From positions 4,712,001-4,776,000 of the forward strand of contig NZ_CP077291.1 of NCBI RefSeq assembly GCF_019048065.1: DNA of 64,000 nucleotides, read 5' to 3'. Numbering within the stretch: position 1 is the first letter of the stretch; each line of letters opens with the position of its first letter. Both the position numbers and the translations under genes were made by a program. Below are positions 42,889 to 53,298 of this stretch, one piece after another. The notes beneath the pieces were generated by a model, which saw nothing but the letters and a program-made list of their open reading frames with translations, was not told the origin of the DNA and ran no database searches. The stretch comes from Citrobacter farmeri (GTDB lineage Bacteria > Pseudomonadota > Gammaproteobacteria > Enterobacterales > Enterobacteriaceae).

Positions 42889-44268
42889 ATGAACATGATA
42901 AAAAAACTTCCATTAGCCATGGCGGTCGTGGCCGCGCTTTGCCCAATTTCTGTACTCGCGCAGGAATTTACTCAGGAACAAATCGACGCCATCGTCGCCA
43001 AAGCCGTAGATAAAGCCCTTGCGGAACGACAGGCGAAAATGGACGCTGCTGTGGCGAAAAAAACCGATATCATTAACGAGCCGCAAAGCGCCGCACAGTC
43101 ACCGGATATGGCCATCCCGTTCGGTGTGAAATTCAGCGGCTATGCACGTTATGGCGCGCAGTTCCAGAGTGGCGATCAGAAATATGTGGGCGTTGATGGT
43201 TCCTATAACGGCGCATCCGCCATTGGTCGTCTGGGTAACGAAGGCAACGGCGGCGAATTCCAGCTCTCCAAAGCGTTCAAAGGCGACAACGGCGCGATCT
43301 GGGATATCAACGTGATGATCGACCACTGGGGCGACGAGGTGAACCTCAAGAAAGCTTACGCGGGAGTCACCAACGTCCTGGAATCCAACCCGAACGCCTA
43401 TATCTGGGCCGGTCGCGACTTCCACCAGCGTCCGCAACAGGGGATCAACGACTACTTCTGGATGAACCACGACGGCCAGGGTGCCGGGGTGAAGAACTTC
43501 GATATTGGCGGCGTACAGTTTGACGTGGCCACCGTGGCCGCCGTTGAATCGTGCAGCCCCGAAGTGATGGAAGATGAAGCCAACCCGTCACGTATCACCT
43601 GTACCGGCGGTTCCGGCACCGGTGATAAAGGAAACTACGCCGTTACCTCAAAAATTCACGGCATGAAACTCGGTCCATTGGATCTGGAAATCTACGCCAA
43701 CTACGGCTTTGACTCGAAAGCCGTCGACACCGACGATCGCCTGAAGGCCTGGCAGGGCGCGTTTGTGGTGAGCCATACCAATGACAGCGGCGTCAACAAA
43801 GTGATCGCCCGTTACTCTGATAACTCCGACAACAGCGTTTACAACAAAACCGACGACCTGACCGCGATTTACGCCAGCTTCGAAGGAAGCCATAAGTTTA
43901 CGCAGCAGGCGCAGGTTGAATACCTGTTGGCATTCCATGACTACGATAACAGTGCCGATCAGAGTGAAAATCGTAAGAACTACGGTGCCATTGTGCGTCC
44001 AATGTACTTCTGGAACGACGTGCATTCCACCTGGCTGGAAGCAGGCTATCAGCGTGTCGATTATGACAACGGCGGCGATAACAAAGGCTGGAAGCTGACG
44101 CTGTCGCAGAACATGTCGATTGCGATGGGACCGGAATTCCGTCCAATGCTGCGCTTCTATGTCACCGGCGGCAAAGTGGATAACGACCGCACCGCCCGTG
44201 TGAACGGCACAGATGACGAAACGCTGGACGATTTCAACGTCGGCGCGATGTGGGAAGCGTGGTTCTGA
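42889..44268 (+). CDS. LamB/ScrY/BglH-family carbohydrate porin
   Basis: A 459-residue outer-membrane sugar porin. Signal peptide of about 24 residues ending SVLA, then an N-terminal Ala/Lys-rich helical stretch (about 25-55, DAIVAKAVDKALAERQAKMDAAVAKK) as in ScrY/BglH, then the LamB-type barrel (VKFSGYARYGAQFQ ... NEGNGGEFQLSKAF ... YIWAGRDFHQRPQQGINDYFWMNHDGQGAGV). It ends in Phe (WEAWF), as outer-membrane barrels do. Placed 200 bp after EIIA, it should admit the beta-glucoside. A BIME follows the gene. Confidence 0.92.
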   Translation: MNMIKKLPLAMAVVAALCPISVLAQEFTQEQIDAIVAKAVDKALAERQAKMDAAVAKKTDIINEPQSAAQSPDMAIPFGVKFSGYARYGAQFQSGDQKYVGVDGSYNGASAIGRLGNEGNGGEFQLSKAFKGDNGAIWDINVMIDHWGDEVNLKKAYAGVTNVLESNPNAYIWAGRDFHQRPQQGINDYFWMNHDGQGAGVKNFDIGGVQFDVATVAAVESCSPEVMEDEANPSRITCTGGSGTGDKGNYAVTSKIHGMKLGPLDLEIYANYGFDSKAVDTDDRLKAWQGAFVVSHTNDSGVNKVIARYSDNSDNSVYNKTDDLTAIYASFEGSHKFTQQAQVEYLLAFHDYDNSADQSENRKNYGAIVRPMYFWNDVHSTWLEAGYQRVDYDNGGDNKGWKLTLSQNMSIAMGPEFRPMLRFYVTGGKVDNDRTARVNGTDDETLDDFNVGAMWEAWF

Positions 44269-44284
44269 TTGGCATTATTGCGTT

Positions 44285-44397
44285 ATGCCGGATGGCGGCA
44301 TAACTGCCTTATCCGGCCTACAGTCACGTAGGCCCGGTAAGCAACGCGCTACCGGGCATAATGCCGGATGGCGGCGTTAACGCCTTAACCGGCCTAC
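44285..44397. repeat. REP cluster (BIME) after the porin gene
   Basis: Three palindromic units in alternating orientation: about 44286-44320 (GCCGGATGGCGGC ... CCTTATCCGGCC), 44328-44357 (GGCCCGGTAAGC ... CTACCGGGC), and 44362-44397 (GCCGGATGGCGGC ... TTAACCGGCCTAC). This is the standard enterobacterial BIME pattern, placed between convergent porin and nepI genes. Confidence 0.93.
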
Positions 44398-44425
44398 GTG
44401 AAGGAACCCTCAAAGAGGGTTGAGG

Positions 44426-45619
44426 TCATTGCATACCCTTTATGCGAACTTTCGCTGCCACCAGAAGCGCCGTCAGCAGCATCAGGCTGCCGGAGAGTAT
44501 CAGGGGCGACAGCAGGCCAAGGTTATCGAGTGCATAGCCTCCCACCGCGGCCCCACAGGTATTGGCAAGCTGGATCACGGCGACCTGGACGGATCCAGCC
44601 TTTTCTGCCTGATCGGCGAGCGATCGGGTGATCCACGTTGACCATCCCACCGGCACCAGCGCAAACGCCAGCCCCCAGATAATCGCAATGCTTGCCGCGA
44701 CGATCTTGTCGCTGCCCCACAGAGTCAGCACCAGCGCACTCAGCGCCAGCACCAGCGGCGCACCGGCCAGCGCCAGTTTAACTGAGTGTTTGAGAATCAC
44801 CGACGACAACGAGGTGCCGACAAAACTGGCGATCCCAAAGCTTAACAGCACCAGCGTCAGGCCATCGACATCAAAACCCGCCAGGTTCATATACACCGGG
44901 CGGATATAAGTGAAGAACGCAAACTGTCCGGCAAAGGACATAAAGATGGCAATCATTCCCGCCATCACTCCCGGACGATTCAGCAGGCTGACTATGTTTT
45001 GCTTCTGATGAGAAGGCTCGCCGGGCAGCGACGGTAACGATTTCACCAACCAGACAATACACAGCACGCCCATCACCGCCGCCACATTAAAGACGTTACG
45101 CCAGCCGATGATTCCCCCCAGGAAACTGCCCAGCGGAGCGGCAATGACCAGCGCGATGGAGACGGCACCGAAAATCACCGACAACGCTTTCGGCACCGTA
45201 CGCGGCGGAACCAGTCGCATGGTCAGCGAGGCCGACATCGCCCAGAATCCACCCAACGCCAGTCCCAGACAGGCGCGTCCCACCAGCAGTAGCGCGAAGG
45301 AATCGGCAAAGGAGACCAGCAGACAGGAGAGGGTCAGCAACAAGGAGAACAGAATCACGACGTAGCGACGGTCAGTGGCCTGAATGATCTGAGTGATAAA
45401 CAGGCTGGCAAACATGGCGACAAACGCGGTGACGGTCACCGACTGTCCGGCAACGCCTTCCGAGATACCCAGATCCTGCGCCATCGGCGTTAACAGACTG
45501 ACGGGTAAAAACTCAACGGTAATCAGGCTGGCTACACAGAACGCCACGGCAAACACCGCCGACCAGTTTGGACGTGCGACAACATCAGCGCGGGTTTTCT
45601 CTTCGATACATTCACTCAT
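44426..45619 (-). CDS. nepI: Purine ribonucleoside efflux pump NepI
   Basis: A 397-residue major-facilitator exporter of inosine/guanosine-type ribonucleosides (E. coli YicM/NepI). Twelve helices; DHA1-type motifs are [12 protein letters not shown] and [21 protein letters not shown]. Length equals E. coli NepI with a nearly identical core as I recall. The start at 45619 (MSECIEE) gives the known length; the ribosome site is poor, and an upstream in-frame start at 45667 is also possible. Convergent with the porin gene. Confidence 0.93.
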   Translation of the reverse strand: MSECIEEKTRADVVARPNWSAVFAVAFCVASLITVEFLPVSLLTPMAQDLGISEGVAGQSVTVTAFVAMFASLFITQIIQATDRRYVVILFSLLLTLSCLLVSFADSFALLLVGRACLGLALGGFWAMSASLTMRLVPPRTVPKALSVIFGAVSIALVIAAPLGSFLGGIIGWRNVFNVAAVMGVLCIVWLVKSLPSLPGEPSHQKQNIVSLLNRPGVMAGMIAIFMSFAGQFAFFTYIRPVYMNLAGFDVDGLTLVLLSFGIASFVGTSLSSVILKHSVKLALAGAPLVLALSALVLTLWGSDKIVAASIAIIWGLAFALVPVGWSTWITRSLADQAEKAGSVQVAVIQLANTCGAAVGGYALDNLGLLSPLILSGSLMLLTALLVAAKVRIKGMQ

Positions 45620-45789
45620 TTTGCAATCTGCGTCGATTTCTGGTGGGAAAGTTACGCAGTTTAACATTTTTATTGTGACGGATTTAACGTTTTGTCAACT
45701 TTCTTTGTTTGCACTGTCGCTTTCGAGAAGCTTCGCAAAGGTGAAATTTCTACCGAAAAGGTTAGTTAACATCGTTTTGAAACACATAA

Positions 45790-45808
45790 TATACCACCAG
45801 GTGCTATA
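45790..45808. promoter_or_regulatory. Palindromic operator over the toxin-antitoxin promoter
   Basis: TATACCACCAGGTGCTATA is a 19-bp near-perfect palindrome (mismatches at three positions, including the centre) that overlaps an extended -10, TGCTATACT (45802-45810). The toxin start is 24 bp downstream. This is the arrangement expected for autorepression by the HTH antitoxin. Confidence 0.7.
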
Positions 45809-45831
45809 CTTACGGTTACAGGATGTCTCCG

Positions 45832-46191
45832 ATGCGTGTATTCAAAACCAAATGGTTTTCCAGGGAAGCAAAAGCCCATGCCATCAAAGATGAGGCGTTA
45901 TGCCAGGCAATTGAAGCCACTTTGCAGGGACAGGCAGACGATCTGGGAGGCGGCGTTTTTAAAAAGCGCCTAAACCAGAACCGTGACCGCGCGATTATCC
46001 TCGCGAAGGGTGGCAACCACTGGTTTTACACGTTTTTGTATGCCAAACAGGACATGACAAATATTACTGCCAACGAACTGGCGGGCTTTCGTGAGTTAGC
46101 AAAACATTACGCTCGTTTGACTGATGACAACATTACGGCGTTGATTAAGAGTAAAGAACTGGTAGAGGTTTGCGATGACGGTAAAAAATAA
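45832..46191 (+). CDS. Type II toxin, RelE/HigB-like
   Basis: A 119-residue basic protein of the RelE/HigB-type superfamily (DUF1044-like): MRVFKTKWFSREAKAHAIKDEALCQAI ... GGGVFKKRLNQNRDRAIILAKGGNHWFYTFLYAKQD. Such toxins usually cut mRNA at the ribosome. It is followed by an overlapping XRE-type antitoxin gene (17 bases), so the toxin-first order is of the HigBA/NadS kind. I prefer the ATG at 45832; another lies 9 bases upstream, but AGGA is then too close. Function is by family and context. Confidence 0.85.
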   Translation: MRVFKTKWFSREAKAHAIKDEALCQAIEATLQGQADDLGGGVFKKRLNQNRDRAIILAKGGNHWFYTFLYAKQDMTNITANELAGFRELAKHYARLTDDNITALIKSKELVEVCDDGKK

Positions 46192-46498
46192 CTTTAAAAG
46201 CCCAGCCTTCGAAGCTATCCACAGCGCAGCATCAGGGTTATATAACGTTGAGGCAATCCCTCAGGAAACGATGCGCAATTTCGACAAAGCCTGTCTGAGC
46301 CAGGTCGACGATCTCCTGCCACTTGAAATTAAAGCACTACGCGAAAAATTCAACGTTAGCCAACCCGTGTTTGCTCATTACCTGAACACCAGCGTGTCAA
46401 CTGTGCAAAAATGGGAGAGCGGCGCGAAACGCCCCAGCGGGATGTCCCTCAAACTGCTGAGCGTTGTCCAGAAGCATGGATTAAAAGTTCTGGTGTAA
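46175..46498 (+). CDS. XRE/HigA-NadS-type antitoxin
   Basis: A 107-residue antitoxin with a C-terminal helix-turn-helix (about residues 48-95; LREKFNVSQPVFAHYLNTSVSTVQKWESGAKRPSG). The N-terminal 45 residues are probably the flexible toxin-binding part. The NadS/HigA2 group has this layout, including VxKWExGxKxPxG. It should neutralise the upstream toxin and repress through the palindrome at 45790-45808. The gene overlaps the toxin by 17 bases. Confidence 0.87.
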   Translation: MTVKNNFKSPAFEAIHSAASGLYNVEAIPQETMRNFDKACLSQVDDLLPLEIKALREKFNVSQPVFAHYLNTSVSTVQKWESGAKRPSGMSLKLLSVVQKHGLKVLV

Positions 46499-46566
46499 CA
46501 GTGAAGGGCATGATTCATGATCAATATCCTCGGCTCAGTCAATGACAGTCATCATCTCTATTGATC

Positions 46567-47019
46567 TTAGTGCAGCCAGTGCACACCGTCCTCGGGCTGA
46601 AAAAAGGCGTTGTAACGCATCTGGAACGCATTGATGTCCTGCCTGTCTGGATCGACCTCGCGTAAGAAACCGAGCGCCAGACGCACCTGCGCGTCGGTGA
46701 TCGGCGCGGCCAGTCGGGCCTTTTGCAGCAGACGATGCCACTGCAACAGATTCTGCTCGCTGCCGTCGACAATGACACTTTGCCAAATCAACAGGACCTG
46801 AGCGGCGTTTTGCAGATGGGACTCGTCGGGGCGGTGGAGATACTGCATAAATGCCTCTCCCTGCGCTTTTCCCATCTGATCGATCATCGATTCTACTGCC
46901 ACCACATCAATATTCAGACGCTCGCTCAAGCGGCGAATCGCCCGCCGGGATCCGGAAGTGAGGATCCGAAACCCGACTACAAACACCACCGCCAGTGTGG
47001 CCAGCATTATCCAGACCAT
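46567..47019 (-). CDS. yicN: DUF1198 protein YicN
   Basis: A 150-residue protein with a single N-terminal membrane helix (VWIMLATLAVVFVVGFRIL) and a soluble helical part (RRLSERLNIDVVAVESMIDQMGKAQGEAFMQYL ... ALGFLREVDPDRQDINAFQMRYNAFFQPEDGVHWLH). It corresponds to E. coli YicN (DUF1198) in length and sequence. Function unknown. Start 47019 has AGGAG 6 bases upstream; a longer frame exists but lacks a site. It lies just downstream of adeQ, as in E. coli. Confidence 0.92.
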   Translation of the reverse strand: MVWIMLATLAVVFVVGFRILTSGSRRAIRRLSERLNIDVVAVESMIDQMGKAQGEAFMQYLHRPDESHLQNAAQVLLIWQSVIVDGSEQNLLQWHRLLQKARLAAPITDAQVRLALGFLREVDPDRQDINAFQMRYNAFFQPEDGVHWLH

Positions 47020-47071
47020 GAGTTCTCCTGCTTTATCAGCGCTCATGATATCTGGAAACGGCCCGCGAATA

Positions 47072-48415
47072 CTAATCCACCAGAATGATTTTCAGCGCGA
47101 AAAGCACCGCAACCGTAATGACACAGAGGTTTAGCTCCCGCCAGCGTCCGGTAAACACTTTCATAATGCAGTACGACATAAAGCCAAGCGCAATCCCCTC
47201 GGTAATGGAGAAACTAAAAGGCATCATCACCGTAGTGATGAACGCGGGCACCGACTCGGTAAAATCATCCCAGTTAACGCGAGAGAGACTTGAGGTCATT
47301 AGCACGCCGACAAAAATCAGCGCCCCTGCTGTCGCATAAGTGGGGACCATACCCACCAGGGGAGAAAAAAACATCACCAGCAGGAAGAGTATGCCAACCA
47401 CGACGGCCGTCAGACCGGTGCGTCCACCAACCGCCACGCCCGAGGTACTCTCAATGTAGGCCGTCACGGAAGAGGTGCCGATAAACGCCCCGGCTACCGA
47501 ACTCACACTGTCAACATACAGCGCCCGCCTCATGCCAGGAAACTTACCCTCGCTGTCGATCAACCCGGCTTTATCCGTCACACCAATTAATGTTCCTGAT
47601 GAATCAAACAAATTGATGAGCATGAATGAAAAGATAATCCCGGCCAGATTAAGCGACAACGCACCGCTTAAATCTACCTCTCCTGTCACCCCGCTAATAC
47701 TGGGAGGCATAGAATAGATACCGCTGAAATGAACATCACCAAAAAACAACCCGCAACAGGAGGTGACGACAATGGAGATCAGCACCGCAGCATGAAATTG
47801 ACGCGATGACAGTACGGTAATAATAAAGAAACCTAAAATACCCAGTAATACGCTGTGGGAACTTAAGTTACCAATGGTCACCAGAGTCTCTTTATTCGCA
47901 ACAATAACGCCCGCATTTTTTAACCCCATCAACGCAATAAATAAGCCGATACCGCTGGTGATACCGATACGTAAATTAATCGGGATATTGGAAATCATCC
48001 AGTAACGAATGCGAAAAAGTGTGAGTAAAAATAATCCGACTGCCCCCCAGAATATGGCCCCCATTCCCGTTTGCCAACTCACGCCCATCGCTCCCACCAC
48101 CACAAAGGCAAAAAACGCGTTCAATCCCATCGCCGGAGCCAATGCAACGGGAAGGTTAGCGACGAGCCCCATCGCGATACTGCCAATGCCAGCGATGAGG
48201 CACGTGGTGACAAACACCACTTTGGGATCCATCTGTGCGGCCCCAAGTATTTGCGGATTCACGAATACAATGTACACCATCGTTAAAAAAGTCGTCATTC
48301 CGGCAATCGTTTCTGTCCGCACGTCGGTGCCATGCTGGTGCAATTTAAATAATCGCGAAAGATGATTTGAATCATTTTTCACGTCATCACTGACATCATT
48401 ATTCATCTTTTTCAT
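47072..48415 (-). CDS. adeQ: Adenine permease AdeQ (NCS2/AzgA-like)
   Basis: A 447-residue adenine:H+ symporter (E. coli YicO/AdeQ). The AzgA/AdeP-type signature is visible: GTDVRTETIAGMTTFLTMVYIVFVNPQIL at the N-terminus, GLNAFFAFVVV, and the C-terminal STSGVAVGGRTGLTAVVVG. Twelve or more helices. Two ATG codons, 48415 and 48406, are both possible; neither has a decisive ribosome site. It is divergent from adenine deaminase gene adeD across 166 bp, linking uptake and deamination of adenine. Confidence 0.93.
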   Translation of the reverse strand: MKKMNNDVSDDVKNDSNHLSRLFKLHQHGTDVRTETIAGMTTFLTMVYIVFVNPQILGAAQMDPKVVFVTTCLIAGIGSIAMGLVANLPVALAPAMGLNAFFAFVVVGAMGVSWQTGMGAIFWGAVGLFLLTLFRIRYWMISNIPINLRIGITSGIGLFIALMGLKNAGVIVANKETLVTIGNLSSHSVLLGILGFFIITVLSSRQFHAAVLISIVVTSCCGLFFGDVHFSGIYSMPPSISGVTGEVDLSGALSLNLAGIIFSFMLINLFDSSGTLIGVTDKAGLIDSEGKFPGMRRALYVDSVSSVAGAFIGTSSVTAYIESTSGVAVGGRTGLTAVVVGILFLLVMFFSPLVGMVPTYATAGALIFVGVLMTSSLSRVNWDDFTESVPAFITTVMMPFSFSITEGIALGFMSYCIMKVFTGRWRELNLCVITVAVLFALKIILVD

Positions 48416-48581
48416 CCATTAATGAAGATATAATCAGGTCTCATTTAAAACACCTCTCATATTTAATTCAGTGATTGCAATCACAATGCCAACGCCCGTT
48501 AATCGATAAACTTTAAATAATTACCCAGCATTTACGTGTGATAAATAATAATCAAAATGATAAAATCAAAATGAGAAAAAT

Positions 48582-50348
48582 ATGAATAACATCATAAATC
48601 ATAAATTTCATTATATTAGCCGTCAGGAACAGCAGGAATTGTTAGCCGTTGCGCGCGGTGAATCGGTTGCCGATTATATTATTGATAATGTCATCCTTCT
48701 CGATATTATTAATGGCGGGGAAATGACAGGTCCCATTGTGACCAAAGGGCGACATATCGCGGGCATTGGGGCAGAGTATCGTGACGCCCCGGCACGGCGG
48801 CGTGTTGATGCCCACGGCGCAACGGCAGTTCCCGGCTTTATCGACTCACATCTGCACATTGAATCCAGCATGATGACGCCGGTCACATTTGAAACCGCAA
48901 CGCTGCCGCGTGGGCTCACCACCGTCGTTTGCGATCCGCATGAAATCGTCAATGTGATGGGCGAAAAGGGGTTTTCCTGGTTTGTCCGCTGCGCCGAACT
49001 GGCGAAGCAGAATCAGTATCTTCAGGTGAGTTCCTGCGTTCCGGCCCTGGAGGGATGTGATGTGAATGGCGCGCGTTTCACCCTCGACCAGATGCTGATC
49101 TGGCGCGATCACCCGCTGGTCGCCGGGCTGGCGGAAGTGATGGATTATCCGGGCGTCATCGCCGGACAAAATGCGTTGCTCGACAAAATGGATGCTTTCC
49201 GTCATCTGACGCTGGATGGCCATTGTCCTGGACTGAACGGTAAGGCGCTCAACGCCTACGTCGCCGCCGGGATCGAGAATTGCCACGAGAGCTACACTCT
49301 GGAGGAGGGGCGCCGCAAACTGCAACTCGGGATGGCGCTGATGATCCGCGAAGGTTCCGCCGCCCGCAACCTAGACGCGCTGGCTCCGCTCATCAATGAC
49401 TTCAACAGCCCACAGTGCTTACTTTGCACCGACGACCGTAACCCCTGGGAGATCGCGCATGAAGGGCATATTGATGCACTGATTCGCCGACTCATTTTGC
49501 AGCATAGCGTCCCGCTTCACGTCGCTTACCGCGTCGCCAGTTGGTCGGCGGCACGTCACTTTGGATTGCACCATCTTGGCTTACTGGCTCCAGGAAAACA
49601 GGCGGATATTATCCTGCTCAGCGATGCCCGCAACGTAGTGATACAGCAAGTGTTTATCAAAGGGGAACCTATTGATGCCGAACGCCTGAAAGCTGAAGAA
49701 CCGGCAAGGCTGGCGCAAACTGTCCCCCCCTATGGCAACACCATTGCACGACGCCCCGTCTGCGCAGATGACTTTGCGCTGCATTTCACCCCCGGCAAAC
49801 GCTATCGGGTGATTGATGTTATCCCTAACGAACTGGTAACGAGCGCCAGTGCCTGCATGTGCACCGCTGAGGGTTTCGATCGCCATGATATTTGCTATAT
49901 CGCCGTGCTTGAGCGCTACGGGCAACAGTCGCCCCCGGCCTACGGTTTATTAGGCGGATTCGGTCTGCGTGAAGGCGCGCTGGCGGCGACGGTCAGCCAT
50001 GACAGCCATAATATTGTGGTGATCGGTTGCAGCGCTGAAGAGATGGCGCTGGCGGTTAATCAGGTGATTGAAGATGGCGGCGGGCTCTGCGTCGTCCGTA
50101 ACGGTCAGGTGCAATGCCATTTACCGCTGCCGATTGCCGGATTAATGAGTACCGACACCGCTGATTCGCTGGCTGGACAAATCGATGCGCTAAAAGCGGC
50201 AGGTCGTGAATGTGGCACACTGCCCGATGAGCCTTTTATCCAGATGGCGTTTCTCTCCTTACCGGTGATCCCCGCCCTAAAACTCACCAGTATGGGACTT
50301 TTTGATGGCGAAACGTTTACTTTCACCTCTCATGAGATCGCTGACTGA
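48582..50348 (+). CDS. adeD: Adenine deaminase AdeD (Ade)
   Basis: A 588-residue amidohydrolase that converts adenine to hypoxanthine and ammonia, using two divalent metals (Fe or Mn). The metal-binding motif [13 protein letters not shown] (about residues 87-99), the HEIVN/GH regions, and the C-terminal [20 protein letters not shown] are as in E. coli Ade. Length equals that protein. In E. coli the gene is normally silent under H-NS; the AT-rich upstream region here (48416-48581) is consistent with that but proves nothing. Confidence 0.95.
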   Translation: MNNIINHKFHYISRQEQQELLAVARGESVADYIIDNVILLDIINGGEMTGPIVTKGRHIAGIGAEYRDAPARRRVDAHGATAVPGFIDSHLHIESSMMTPVTFETATLPRGLTTVVCDPHEIVNVMGEKGFSWFVRCAELAKQNQYLQVSSCVPALEGCDVNGARFTLDQMLIWRDHPLVAGLAEVMDYPGVIAGQNALLDKMDAFRHLTLDGHCPGLNGKALNAYVAAGIENCHESYTLEEGRRKLQLGMALMIREGSAARNLDALAPLINDFNSPQCLLCTDDRNPWEIAHEGHIDALIRRLILQHSVPLHVAYRVASWSAARHFGLHHLGLLAPGKQADIILLSDARNVVIQQVFIKGEPIDAERLKAEEPARLAQTVPPYGNTIARRPVCADDFALHFTPGKRYRVIDVIPNELVTSASACMCTAEGFDRHDICYIAVLERYGQQSPPAYGLLGGFGLREGALAATVSHDSHNIVVIGCSAEEMALAVNQVIEDGGGLCVVRNGQVQCHLPLPIAGLMSTDTADSLAGQIDALKAAGRECGTLPDEPFIQMAFLSLPVIPALKLTSMGLFDGETFTFTSHEIAD

Positions 50349-50378
50349 TTTCAGTCAACTATCGCCAGAAACAGGCAT

Positions 50379-50404
50379 AAAAAAGCCCAGCGCACAGGCT
50401 GGGC
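50379..50404 (-). terminator. Terminator of uhpT
   Basis: GCCCAG (50385-50390) pairs with CTGGGC (50399-50404) over 8 bases; on the minus strand it is followed by six T (50384-50379). It lies 21 bases after the uhpT stop, between uhpT and convergent adeD. Confidence 0.87.
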
Positions 50405-50425
50405 AACCTGTTACCAACTACACAC

Positions 50426-51817
50426 TTAAGCGGTTCTTAACTGCTGAATTTTTCTTTCCCGACGGATTTTGCGCTCTTCCATGACGGCGACCATCGCCAT
50501 CAGGCAAATACAGCCAATCGCAGCGGCATCCAGCGCGGCGAAGGTACCCGCCCAGCCGGTCAGACCAAACACGGGCGTACCGTCGGCAATCATTCCCAGA
50601 CCTAACTTGGCAAAGCTATCGCCAATCAAATACGCAAAGGTGCCTTTGATACCGTCCGCTGCGCCGATGGCTTTTTTCGGGACAAAGCCCACCGCCGCCA
50701 CGCCAATCAGCAATTGTGGGCCAAACACCAGAAAACCGAGCGCAAACAGTGACGCGAGATAGACATACTGGTTGCTGGCATGTTGATAGACGCCAAGCGT
50801 CGCGATGATCAGTGCCAGCGCTACACAGGCCACCAGCGCACGACGACCATTCGCCAGATCCGAGAGCCAGCCCCACAGCAGCGTACCGACCAGCGCGCCC
50901 ACCTCAAACAAGGTAAAGCCCTGAATCGCCACCTCTTTGGACAGTTTCAGCTCCTGGAAAGCATAAACGGTGGACCACTGGTCGATACCGATACGCACTA
51001 CGTACAGGAAAATGTTGGAGAAACACAGCAGCCAAATGACTTTGTTTTTCAGTACATATTCAACAAAGATTTGCCATTTGGTCATGTCATTTTCTTCAGT
51101 CTCTTTATCCTCTTCGCTGATCTCTTCGCCAAACAGCTCTTCAGCTTTGCCGAGACCGTAAGATTCCGGCGAGTCGCTACCGAATCGCAGACCGATAAAG
51201 CCGACAATCAGGGCGATAATCGACGGGAAGATAAACATCCCGATCACATGACCGTCGAACAGCACGTTCGCACCGAACAGCGCTACCCCTGCCGCGCCTG
51301 CGCCGCCGAGGTTATGAGAGATATTCCAGAAGCCGAGAAACGTACCGCGCTTACGGCGAGGCGTCCATTTGGTAATAGTGGAATAGCTGCACGAACCGCC
51401 GGTGCTCTGAAAGAAACCGCTCAGGGCATAGAAGGCGATCATCAGGAACAGGCTTACGGAGCCGGTTCCCATGCTGGCGCTGAAGCCGAGCATACAAATC
51501 GCGGAAAGGATCAGCATAAACGGCAAAAACTGCTTGGTGTTTTTGCCGTCAGCGTAATAGGAAACCAGCGTTTTACCCACGCCGTAGGTGATGGAGAATC
51601 CCAGACCAATCATCCCCAGTTGCGTCATGCTCAACCCGTAGGTAGTAATCATATCGTTCTGGGCGATGTTAAAGTTCTTGCGGATCAAATACATGGTCAG
51701 GTAGCCAATGAAGACCACCAGATAAGACTGCATAAACGGTTTGAACCACATCTTGCGCCGCACATCGAGCGGCAGATCCAGGGTCGGTTTACGCACCTGG
51801 TTTAGAAAGGCCAGCAT
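50426..51817 (-). CDS. uhpT: Hexose-6-phosphate:phosphate antiporter UhpT
   Basis: A 463-residue organophosphate:phosphate antiporter of the major facilitator superfamily that imports glucose-6-phosphate and similar esters (and fosfomycin). The characteristic [26 protein letters not shown] (about residues 151-176) with family arginines is intact, as is the N-terminal [40 protein letters not shown]. Same length as E. coli UhpT. Transcribed from its own UhpA-dependent promoter downstream of uhpABC. Confidence 0.97.
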   Translation of the reverse strand: MLAFLNQVRKPTLDLPLDVRRKMWFKPFMQSYLVVFIGYLTMYLIRKNFNIAQNDMITTYGLSMTQLGMIGLGFSITYGVGKTLVSYYADGKNTKQFLPFMLILSAICMLGFSASMGTGSVSLFLMIAFYALSGFFQSTGGSCSYSTITKWTPRRKRGTFLGFWNISHNLGGAGAAGVALFGANVLFDGHVIGMFIFPSIIALIVGFIGLRFGSDSPESYGLGKAEELFGEEISEEDKETEENDMTKWQIFVEYVLKNKVIWLLCFSNIFLYVVRIGIDQWSTVYAFQELKLSKEVAIQGFTLFEVGALVGTLLWGWLSDLANGRRALVACVALALIIATLGVYQHASNQYVYLASLFALGFLVFGPQLLIGVAAVGFVPKKAIGAADGIKGTFAYLIGDSFAKLGLGMIADGTPVFGLTGWAGTFAALDAAAIGCICLMAMVAVMEERKIRRERKIQQLRTA

Positions 51818-51884
51818 AGGACACTCCCGAGCTCATTTTTTATACCTGCGAATGGCAGGCATTGTAAAAATCCGTCGGGAGACC

Positions 51885-51906
51885 CGCCTGAGACAGCGTC
51901 CAGGCG
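51885..51906. promoter_or_regulatory. Candidate UhpA-binding inverted repeat before uhpT
   Basis: CGCCTG (51885-51890), 10-base spacer, CAGGCG (51901-51906): a perfect inverted repeat about 70-90 bp upstream of uhpT, with a second one, CCTGCGAATGGCAGG (51845-51859), closer to the gene. UhpA is known to bind the region around -64 of this promoter; the exact site is inferred. Confidence 0.55.
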
Positions 51907-51960
51907 AAACCGGGAAAATTTCTTAGTTTTGCCCCACTCGCGGTAAAAAAGTGAGCTGCA

Positions 51961-53289
51961 TCACGCTTCCCTGGCTTCGCGAGGAGCCTGGGCGTTGAGG
52001 AACGGGAGTAATAACAGAGCGGAGATACCGGCGGCGATAGCAATAACGACGAAGAACCCCGTCCAGTGCCAGATTTCCAGCACCTGTGCCAACGGCCAGC
52101 CAGAAAGCGATGCGCCGAGATAGGCGAAAAGTCCCACAAACCCGGTTGCTGCGCCTGCCGCTTCTTTGTGCGAGCACTCCGCCGCCGCCATCCCGATCAG
52201 CATCTGTGGGCCAAAGACAAAGAATCCGGTCGTGAAGAAACAAGCCGCCTGCATCACATAGCTGGCAAACGGCATCAGCCACAGTGAGCCCACCGAAAGC
52301 AAAATCCCGGCGGCAAAAATCAGGTTCATCGGGCCACGGTTGCCGTTGAACAGTTTGTCCGATCCCCATCCCGCCACCAGCGCACCAATGAAGCCTCCCA
52401 GTTCAAACATCGTTACCGCCATGTTGGCGGTCACCAGATCGACCCCCAGCGTCTCGGACATATACAGATTGCCCCAGTCGTTGATCGCCGCACGCACCAC
52501 GTACACCAGCACATAACACAACGACAGCAGCCAGATGTAAGGGTTGAGCAGTACGTATTTGGTGAGGATCTCTTTGCGGGTCAGCCCTGCGCCTTCCTGT
52601 TGCTGGGCGATTTCCAGCGCGTCGTGCTGCCAGTCGCCCACCGGGGGTAATCCCACGGCCTGTGGACGGTCACGCAGTCGCCAGCAGAGAAAAAGACCGA
52701 CGACAATCGCCAGCGTTCCGGCCAACATCATCCCGGCACGCCAGCCATAGTGCAGCGCTGCAGCGGCCATAACAATGGGGATCAGCGCACCGCCAACGTT
52801 GTGCGCGGTATTCCAGATAGCCCACCAGCCGCCGCGCTCATTGCGTGAATACCACGCCGTCAGCAGACGCGCGCACACCGGTGCGCCCCAGCCCTGGAAA
52901 AAAGCATTCAGCGCCCACAGCAGGGCAAATGCCCAAAGCGAAGAGGAAAAACCAAACAGAATGTTCACGATACCGGTGGCAATCAACCCGATCCCCATGA
53001 AATAGCGAGCGTTGGAACGATCGCTGACGATGCCGGAAACGAATTTCGACACGCCATAGGTGATGTAAAACAGTGTCGCCAGCAGGCCAATATCACTCCG
53101 GGTTAACACGCCGCTGACGAGAATTTCCGGCACGGCAGCGTTAAAACTTTTACGGGTGAAGTAGAACAGGGCGTAGCCCAGCCAGATAGTCAGCAGGATA
53201 TGGCGACGCCAGTAGTGGTAGCGTTCGTCGATCTCGCGCTTGTCCGTTAACTGCGGCGCATTCACCGGCGCCTTGAAAAAGGTCAGCAT
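51961..53289 (-). CDS. uhpC: Membrane sensor UhpC for glucose-6-phosphate
   Basis: A 442-residue UhpT paralogue that senses external glucose-6-phosphate and activates UhpB rather than serving chiefly as a transporter. FYFTRKSFNAAVPEIL and WYSRNERGGWWAIWNTAHNVGGALIPI are the conserved organophosphate-antiporter motifs. It starts 9 bases after uhpB and has a slightly longer C-terminus than E. coli UhpC. uhpA-uhpB-uhpC are one operon; 143 bp then separate it from uhpT, which is enough for the uhpT promoter. Confidence 0.96.
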   Translation of the reverse strand: MLTFFKAPVNAPQLTDKREIDERYHYWRRHILLTIWLGYALFYFTRKSFNAAVPEILVSGVLTRSDIGLLATLFYITYGVSKFVSGIVSDRSNARYFMGIGLIATGIVNILFGFSSSLWAFALLWALNAFFQGWGAPVCARLLTAWYSRNERGGWWAIWNTAHNVGGALIPIVMAAAALHYGWRAGMMLAGTLAIVVGLFLCWRLRDRPQAVGLPPVGDWQHDALEIAQQQEGAGLTRKEILTKYVLLNPYIWLLSLCYVLVYVVRAAINDWGNLYMSETLGVDLVTANMAVTMFELGGFIGALVAGWGSDKLFNGNRGPMNLIFAAGILLSVGSLWLMPFASYVMQAACFFTTGFFVFGPQMLIGMAAAECSHKEAAGAATGFVGLFAYLGASLSGWPLAQVLEIWHWTGFFVVIAIAAGISALLLLPFLNAQAPREAREA

Positions 53290-53298
53290 CGTCGCTCC

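Noticed and set aside
50780..51805. A 341-codon open frame opposite uhpT
   Set aside because: Antisense shadow of uhpT with low-complexity, charged composition.
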